Positions 58,175 through 64,000 of a stretch of 64,000 nt of DNA are shown here, piece after piece (the first letter of the stretch is position 1; each line of letters opens with the position of its first letter). The translations under genes and the position numbers were made by a program. Origin of the DNA: Arenicola marina (lineage: Eukaryota; Annelida; Polychaeta; Arenicolidae). Location of the stretch: NCBI GenBank assembly GCA_964019135.1, contig CAXHSH010000416.1, forward strand, positions 558,001-622,000. The letters are read 5' to 3'. The notes under the pieces are model-generated. The model ran no database searches, had not been told where the DNA came from, and worked only from the letters and a program-made list of their open reading frames with translations.

Positions 58175-58602
58175 CTGCCTTTAACTTTAAAGTAATTAAT
58201 CAAATCTTACCCTGCAAAAGAAACCTTGTGAAATGGGGAAAAATTGAATCTGACTTGTGTGACCGATGTGGACTCCCAGAAAATACTATGCATTTGTTAC
58301 ACGATTGTTATTTCTCGAAAGAAATTTGGAAACTGACATCAGAGCTGCTGAGCGTTAAAATTAGTTTAAAGGAAATTATTCTCGGCGTTCAGAATAAATC
58401 GATCAACTTTGTAATATCGGTGCTATCATTTCTTTTATACAAAGACTGGCTTCTCCACACTAAAGACGGTGCTAGCCGAGAGAGTACTAAGTCAAAGGCA
58501 TTTCTCAAGCGTGAATTAATGACAAAAGCAAATGTGTATATTTTGTTAAATTGGACCGATGTTGGAAGTATTCTTCGTTTTATAAGCACGATCATGTTTT
58601 AA
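58168..58602 (+). pseudogene. Frameshifted C-terminus of LINE ORF2
   Basis: In the frame of 58168 the protein continues 'KIAAFNFKVINQILPCKRNL' and 'LCDRCGLPENTMHLLHDC', the usual CCHC-like C-terminal zinc module of L1/Tx1 ORF2, to a stop at 58602. A single-base length change near the A run at 58168-58171 separates it from the main frame. This is either one inactivating mutation or a sequencing error in a homopolymer. Confidence 0.85.
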
Positions 58603-59009
58603 TTCGAACCTCTGTCAACTGATTTTATATGTTTTGGTGAATAAAATCCTTATAAAAAAAAAAAAAAAAAAAAAAATTCTTGGGAAGTGTTGCAGTTGTG
58701 CGGGTTACGTAAAGACTTATATGTGTATGCATATTGGTCACGATATCGCATTTCGTGACAAGTCGTGACATAGCGCATTTGTTGACATAGCGCATTGTAC
58801 CAGTTCGAGAAATGATGTTTCCACGACAGTCCGGATGAATAGGTCTTTCGTTGCACTTGCCGCATTTGTTGTCGTGTTTGACAACGAGATATATAATATT
58901 AATGGTAATCTTATTAGCCTCACTTATTCTAGCGACGACAGCGAGACCGTTATAACGCACTTTTCTATTCTGTCATCATTGAAAAGTAGGTCGCAAGAAT
59001 CCACCATTT

Positions 59010-60150
59010 GTGACGTTTAATGTTTCACCTTTTCTCCTTAAGCGGACATTGTTTGATAGAAAAAAGACGTCTCTTAATGTTTCAATACAGGCCGGCCGTG
59101 TAGCTGACTCTGTAACTGTCGAACCGCTTGTGGCCCCTGGGCCTGACGGCCCTGTAGCTAGCGGTGCTGTAGCTAGTGGCTCTGTAGCCGATAGACCAGT
59201 ACCTGAGGCTTATGGGATTATTCCCCCTACCACAGCTAGAGTTGGTGGTCACGTGTCGCCCAGTTCAGTCCCTATGTCCTTTCTCATGGCCTCTAGACCA
59301 CAAGGTAGGAAGCTCCGTCTGTTTTCAGGAAACAGAGTGATAGGGAACGGGGAAGTAGACTACACCACTTGGCGATTGATGGCCCTACAGAATTTTGACC
59401 CGGAGATTCCTGACTCGGAGGTCAAGCGGGCTATGGCCAGAGTCTGCTTAGACCTGCTTTGGAGCATGTTGGGTATCTGGCCCACAGTCCCACGTGCACA
59501 GCTAAACAGGTATTCGACCTGTTAGAGAAGCTGTATGGTCAGGTGCAAGATGGACATGACCTGCTGGTCAAATTCTTTGGATTATACCAGGGGAGAAGGA
59601 GGTAGCAGCTGACTACCTTCAGCGGTTGTTTGCAGCCACATCGGAGGTCAGGGCCCAGAAAGGAATTTCTGAGGGGGAGCTACCTCGCATGGTGGTGAAA
59701 CAGTTCAGTCGAGGTTGCCAGGATGAGTTCCTGTTGCAGCGTCTTAAGGTAGAGGAGTTGGATGATTCTCCTCCTTGTTTCGCTGACCTGCTGCTGGCAG
59801 TGAGAAGGGAAGAGGCCAGGCGGGAGGAAAAGAAAGTGAGAACCTAAACGGGTCGTGTGTCAGCCAGCTCAGGCCGTTAGGGATGAGGCGAAGTCTAAGG
59901 AGGACCCCACTATGGAGTCGATGCTTCAGAGCCTCCAGAAGCAGCTAGATCAGCTCCGTTCTGAGTTGTCATGTTACAAGGGCCAACTGGACAAACCTGT
60001 ACTTCCTCCTAGGAACACTGAGAAAAGGAATTTCAGAGGGTTTTGTTATCGTTGTGGGGAAGATGGGCACATGTCTGCCCGCTGTTAAAATGTTCCTAAG
60101 CCTGAAGCTGTCCAGGCCAAACTCCTGTTAAGATCCCAGACTAAAAAGAC
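59010..60150 (+). mobile_element. LTR retroelement fossil (gag part with zinc knuckle)
   Basis: A PNMA/Gypsy-type gag is recognisable in pieces: 'KLRLFSGNRVIGNGEVDYTT' with 'FDPEIPDSEVKRAMARV', then 'KGISEGELPRMVVKQFSRG', a coiled segment, and a CCHC knuckle 'CYRCGEDGHMSARC' near 60045-60088. It is broken in several places and has no visible protease, reverse transcriptase, integrase or LTR. Family: Ty3/Gypsy-like, of the gag type also domesticated as PNMA. Moderately old. Confidence 0.72.
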
Positions 60151-60289
60151 CCCAAACTAAGGTTGGTTCCCAGAGTAGGGAACTGGGGACCAGGGATAAT
60201 TCTAGCCCCATCAAGTGGAGACACGGAAGCAGGAAAACTGAGCTAGTTGGGGATCCCAATGAAGGTGAGATTCTGGTGGATCAAGTAGG

Positions 60290-60870
60290 CTTGTGCTTCA
60301 TGCCAGTGACAGTAATTCCAATCCCACAATTGTCACTAACCCTTGGAATATTTCTAGAGTACTGGCCTATATTAACCAAGTTAAAATCCAAGTCAGCACT
60401 GAGGCTTATTGGCACTGAAAGAATGCGTCATCCCGCAATTTGCACCAACCTTTGGAACCTGTCTCTGCTGTAATGGTAAATATTCCCCAAGTTACAAATC
60501 CAAGTCAGCACTGAGGCTTAATGCTACTGAAAGAATGCCCCATCACACAAATTGCACTAACCCTTGGAACCTGTCTCTACTGTAATGGTAAATATTCCCC
60601 AAGTTACAAATCCAAGTCAGCACTGAGGCTTAATGCTACTGAAAGAATGCCCCATCCCACAAACTGTACCAACCCTTGAAACCTGTCTCCACTGAAGTGG
60701 TAAAAATATCTCAAGCTACCAATTCATGTCAGCAGCACTGAGGCTTGAAATAATGTCCCATCCTACACATCTTATGAACGTTTAGAACACATCTCCATTA
60801 TACGGGTTGATATATACCAAGCCACAAATTGTCAAACACTAAGGTTTAATACTCAGACTGAAATGTTTCT
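60290..60870 (+). repeat. ~112-115-bp tandem array, about 5 degenerate copies
   Basis: Landmarks GAGGCTT recur at 60401, 60513, 60625 and 60740. Each unit includes CCTTGGAACCTGTCTC and CAAGTCAGCACTGAGGCTTA. Divergence rises toward the 3' end. Confidence 0.85.
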
Positions 60871-60879
60871 CATCCCACA

Positions 60880-62690
60880 ATGTTGGTCAGTCTAATAAAC
60901 AATACTGCTAATAATGTGTCCAGTCTCATAAATAAAAGATTGCACAAATATAGATCTTCTACTGAATAAATGTATCCCACAAATCCTGTCAATCTAATGC
61001 ATAAACCAGATTTGATTAATCCGTTCAATTCCAGATATATGTGTAGGTCAGTATCAATAATAATTAACTCTCTACAAATAAAGATCTAAAAGCTAGTTAC
61101 AAATAATATCACAAAGTAACACTTAGATCTACTTTTATCAGAATATGAAAAGAAAACTCAAATTTTAATTTACCCCAGTTCAAAGTTATATTTAGGATAT
61201 AATACTGCAAGATCTAGCTAGCACTGGTTATAACAGTAGATAGCCAAAATCTAGATCTAACTACGCTTATTAAATTAAATCAATATAATAAAATAAAATA
61301 TTATCAATCTAAAGAATCTAATTAAATTAAGTTTTAATTAAATTTCTAGTTTTATTTTTTACTTATGCTATGGATTTACTTTAAATTTATTATAATAGCA
61401 AGCAGACTAGTATAGATTACTAAACTTTTCCCAGACCCTGGGTTGTTCAGATAATCATTATAACGTAGTCTAGGATTAACTATTTTAATCGTCTGTAAAT
61501 CGAAGCTTTTTAAATTGAAATTTTTTTTTTACTAAAGGATAGATTCAATTTCAGCCTTAGGAGGGTGTTTGCTTACCTACCACCACTAACAGGTGATTTT
61601 TTACCATTTCCACATAAACATGAACATTGTCAATAAATCTGTCAAACATTCACAAGACACTAACTTTTTTGCTGTGACCACATCACTGCATGTACTTTAG
61701 AAGATAAAAGAGTGCAAGATATATTTCTAGTTAATTTTGTCTGATTATTTGATCCAACTATGTATTATACCCTTGCAGAAAAGGCGACATTGTGTATTGT
61801 CGACCAATCTACAACTACGTGTACATGCACAAAGACCCTAAACTCATAAAGTTTGGTACAAGTACAGTATCGGGTCTGCAAAACACTATAATAACAATAT
61901 ACACGTTTTTATATAGCGCTTTTTCATGCCAACACACGTTCAGCTCGCTTCACATATTACTCCAGGCACGGCTGTACACAATAACACCTGCTCAATTCCT
62001 CAACGGAACATACAACCCAGATACGTGCTACAAGGCCAACGCATTACTGCTCGGCCACCGGTCCTCCCCGCTACGAAGATAACCCACAACGTTGTTGATA
62101 ATTATCTTCTTCATTGTCACACTTATACCAGAATCACTCTTTTCTACAAACAGATTCTTCACTCCATCAGCACCACCACGCTGATAGGCAAGCTTCAAAT
62201 GTTTAAGGTATGACGTTATCGCAGTATTTACTAGGGGGCCCAACAATTTCTGAAACCTGCCCAGCGCGAATGCGCAATAAACTACGCCCAGTCTTCTTAA
62301 ACATGGTCACTACCCAAAAATAGAAAACTATAGCCAAATGTCCTGGCGTTATCTCCCTTTTTCTTTTCATTACTTAGTCCACTTCATAATCCAATGAGTC
62401 GCTTGGGACTAGCCCTGTTGCATGCCCCTCCCTGGCTTATCCGCTCTGGGGAGCGGGCCGGAGGGCCATAAAGTAAATATTCAAATTTAGCGTTGATTAA
62501 AAAATGTGCACTCTTCGGGCGGCGATTACAGAAAAGTACACACATAAACGGTCCTTATCGATGTGTCAATTTGTTCTTCATACCTTAATAGTTCGGTCGG
62601 CAAAGTGATTAAATACAGACAAATGTGACCACTTTTCGTACTGGCAAAAGTTTCTAACAACAATTTTTTACAACTTCTCCTCGCGGCTAT
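60880..62690. other. AT-rich non-coding stretch with a dispersed repeat
   Basis: No gene is supported. At about 61900-62050 'TTTATATAGCGCTTTTTCAT' with 'CAGCTCGCTTCACA' resembles a dispersed animal repeat (SINE-like body). The overlapping small frames there are not supported as genes. Confidence 0.45.
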
Positions 62691-62712
62691 GTTGCTGTTA
62701 CGTCACAGTTCT

Positions 62713-62806
62713 CGTCGATCTCCCGGCAGACGGAGCTCGTTCCTCGCATCACAATCTTCCCTAGGACTATGGCGTAAGCGTATCGCCCTCTGCCGGGAGA
62801 TCGACG
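62713..62806. repeat. 18-bp perfect inverted repeat (foldback)
   Basis: CGTCGATCTCCCGGCAGA (62713-62730) is the exact reverse complement of 62789-62806, with a 58-base loop. Possibly a solo MITE remnant. Confidence 0.88.
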
Positions 62807-63049
62807 TATTCATGTATAGCTTCGTCTCTCTCCCCATCGACAAGCTACAGACAGACTGCTCGAAATGCAGGGATTCTTGAAAGGTAGTGGGCAATAAATT
62901 TTTCGACGAAAACATGCGAAAAATGTGTTGACAATGTTGGTGGATTTATTGTAGAACAATAAGAAATTGACAGCGGCATCTACAACATTGGCATATTTTA
63001 ATCGAGTTCTCGAGACCAGATGAGAAGGGGAAGAACGAGTCTCTTTACA

Positions 63050-63375
63050 CCGTTCAGTGACCATGGTGAAGCCGCCTTGGAGATCCCATGGTACCGTCCA
63101 ATGTCCATTGTAATGTCGTATTCTAGAACCCATGTCACCACCCAGTGACCATGGTGATGTAGTCTTGTTAACCCCATGGTTCCACCCGGTCACCACGGGG
63201 ACGTCGTATTCTGGATCCCATGGCATCGCCCTGTGGCCATGGGGATGTCGTATTCTGGATCCCATGGCATCGCCCTGTGGCCATGGGGATGTCGTATTGT
63301 GGATCCGTTGGCACCGTCCTGTTACCATGGAGACGTCGTATTCTGGATCCTGTGAGCCCAGTGACCATGCACTGA
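63050..63375. repeat. 44-bp minisatellite
   Basis: The unit GTCGTATTCTGGATCCCATG + GCATCGCCCTGTGGCCATGGGGAT is exact in two copies (63203, 63247) and degenerates outward to about seven copies. Each unit carries CCATGG palindromes. Confidence 0.88.
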
Positions 63376-63379
63376 TATT

Positions 63380-64000
63380 TATTATTAAAATCGTTTAATC
63401 GCATCAGAATTATTAAATACACTATCAAGGGGATGTTCCCACATATTCATTCACCGGAATACACAAATGTACTGCAGTAATACGCGACAAAAGATTGATT
63501 TTAGACCCATAATAAGGTTACACACCAACTGGTCGCATCCCCATAATAAGTAATAAAAAAATCCTCATTTACAAGTCAACGCTTAAACTAAACTGTTAAC
63601 CAGGTTTTCATAATTCTGCCATATGAAGATGGCATACAGTAATGAATTTACTTAGTTTTAAAGACGCCATGAGAACGGAATTACACGCGCTATTAATACG
63701 AGAAATAATAATTTTGGGGTCTATAATTACATTAAAATTATATTGTATGGCCGAATTATTTATCGGAGTGTTTCATTTCACCACTTAAAACACGATATTT
63801 CGGTACGACCAGCGCTGATTTCTCACCATTCGCAAGCTCATGAATATCTCATGAATATACCGGAAATGACGTTTTGTACTGGACTCGCAAAATAAACAAA
63901 CGTGTGAAATGGCCACGAGTGATTTGAGTTTGGGATGAGCTAGAGCGAGAAATTTGTTTCAGTGAGTTCAATAGATGTGACAGCAAGGTGGAATTTGATG
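63380..64000. other. Unassigned window end
   Basis: No gene is supported. Near 63838-63862 'CTCATGAATAT' is repeated directly (TCATGAATATCTCATGAATA). The sequence from 63860 becomes less AT-rich and could be a promoter-proximal region; a short frame at 63909 (MATSDLSLG) stops at once. Confidence 0.35.

Larger units (their letters stand above)
52255..58676 (+). mobile_element. Full-length L1/Tx1-like LINE with NADAR-bearing ORF1
   Basis: A 15-bp perfect target-site duplication, TTCTTGGGAAGTGTT, lies at 52240-52254 and 58677-58691. The element ends in a pure A tail (58654-58676) a few bases after an AATAAAATCC signal. It has a 5' UTR of about 310 bases, ORF1 (52566-54518), a spacer of about 330 bases and ORF2 (from 54851). 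The perfect duplication, uninterrupted tail and almost intact frames show a very recent insertion. The domain set (apurinic-type endonuclease at the ORF2 N-terminus, no RNase H, RRM plus zinc knuckle in ORF1) fits the L1/Tx1 group, several of whose families target other repeats. Confidence 0.93.

Overview
The window looks like nuclear DNA from an invertebrate animal. It is AT-rich, has GT-AG introns of a few hundred bases, is dense in LINEs, tRNA-derived SINEs, MITE-like elements and LTR fossils, and carries many minisatellites. The repeat style (AGGTCA-rich dispersed repeats, 'TTCGTGAAACTGGCCCC'-type and 'TTTCACTAAGA'-type termini) and a SET8-like SET/recombinase gene fit a marine invertebrate, perhaps a lophotrochozoan such as a mollusc. 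The species cannot be named from sequence alone. There are no bacterial operons and no CRISPR array.

Layout. 0-5 kb: mostly non-coding, with one possible minus-strand host exon near 1 kb and a perfect 23-bp hairpin at 4.8 kb. 5.1-8.56 kb: LTR-retroelement remnant split by a 2,003-bp TA-flanked inverted-repeat transposon, which itself holds a tRNA-like SINE head. 8.6-11.8 kb: foldback/MITE debris and AGGTCA-rich repeat. 11.8-15.8 kb: scattered plus-strand exons of a host gene encoding a Ulp1-type cysteine protease and a PHD finger, with a 78-bp satellite (about 18 copies) in one intron. 18.4-20.8 kb, minus strand: a LINE ORF1 protein (coiled coil, L1-type RRM, IMPACT/UPF0029-like C-terminus) next to a gag-protease LTR fossil. 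21-24 kb: short tandem arrays.

24.4-41.6 kb, plus strand: the main host gene, of about 19 exons. It has a CCAAT/GC-box promoter and non-coding first exon, then SET-domain exons (SET8/KMT5A-like), a tandemly triplicated 1,464-bp segment that repeats an exon pair, a large exon and followers ending in a tyrosine-recombinase-like HxxR...LGH...Y signature, a C-terminal Myb/SANT-like exon, and a 3' UTR holding about 2.6 kb of 49-bp minisatellite. A 10-mer, TTGTGAGATC, recurs about 20 times on both strands. I found it only between 24.25 and 41.97 kb: upstream of the promoter, in the duplicated introns, and just past the poly(A) signal.

42-45.5 kb: AGGTCA-bearing dispersed repeat and a 30-bp minisatellite. 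45.6-46.8 kb: decayed pogo/Tigger-type transposase. 47-52.1 kb: AT-rich DNA with a few unassigned exon candidates. 52.25-58.68 kb: a young, nearly intact LINE with a 15-bp target-site duplication and poly(A) tail. Its ORF1 carries RRM-like, zinc-knuckle and NADAR domains plus a 15-residue repeat tract, and its ORF2 has endonuclease and reverse transcriptase with one late frameshift. 59-60.1 kb: gag-type LTR fossil with a zinc knuckle, followed by a 112-bp-period array. 60.9-64 kb: AT-rich sequence, a foldback and a 44-bp minisatellite.

Taken together, three proteins here join mobile-element machinery to enzyme-like or host-regulatory modules: NADAR on one LINE ORF1, IMPACT-like on another, and SET with a tyrosine recombinase in one gene.
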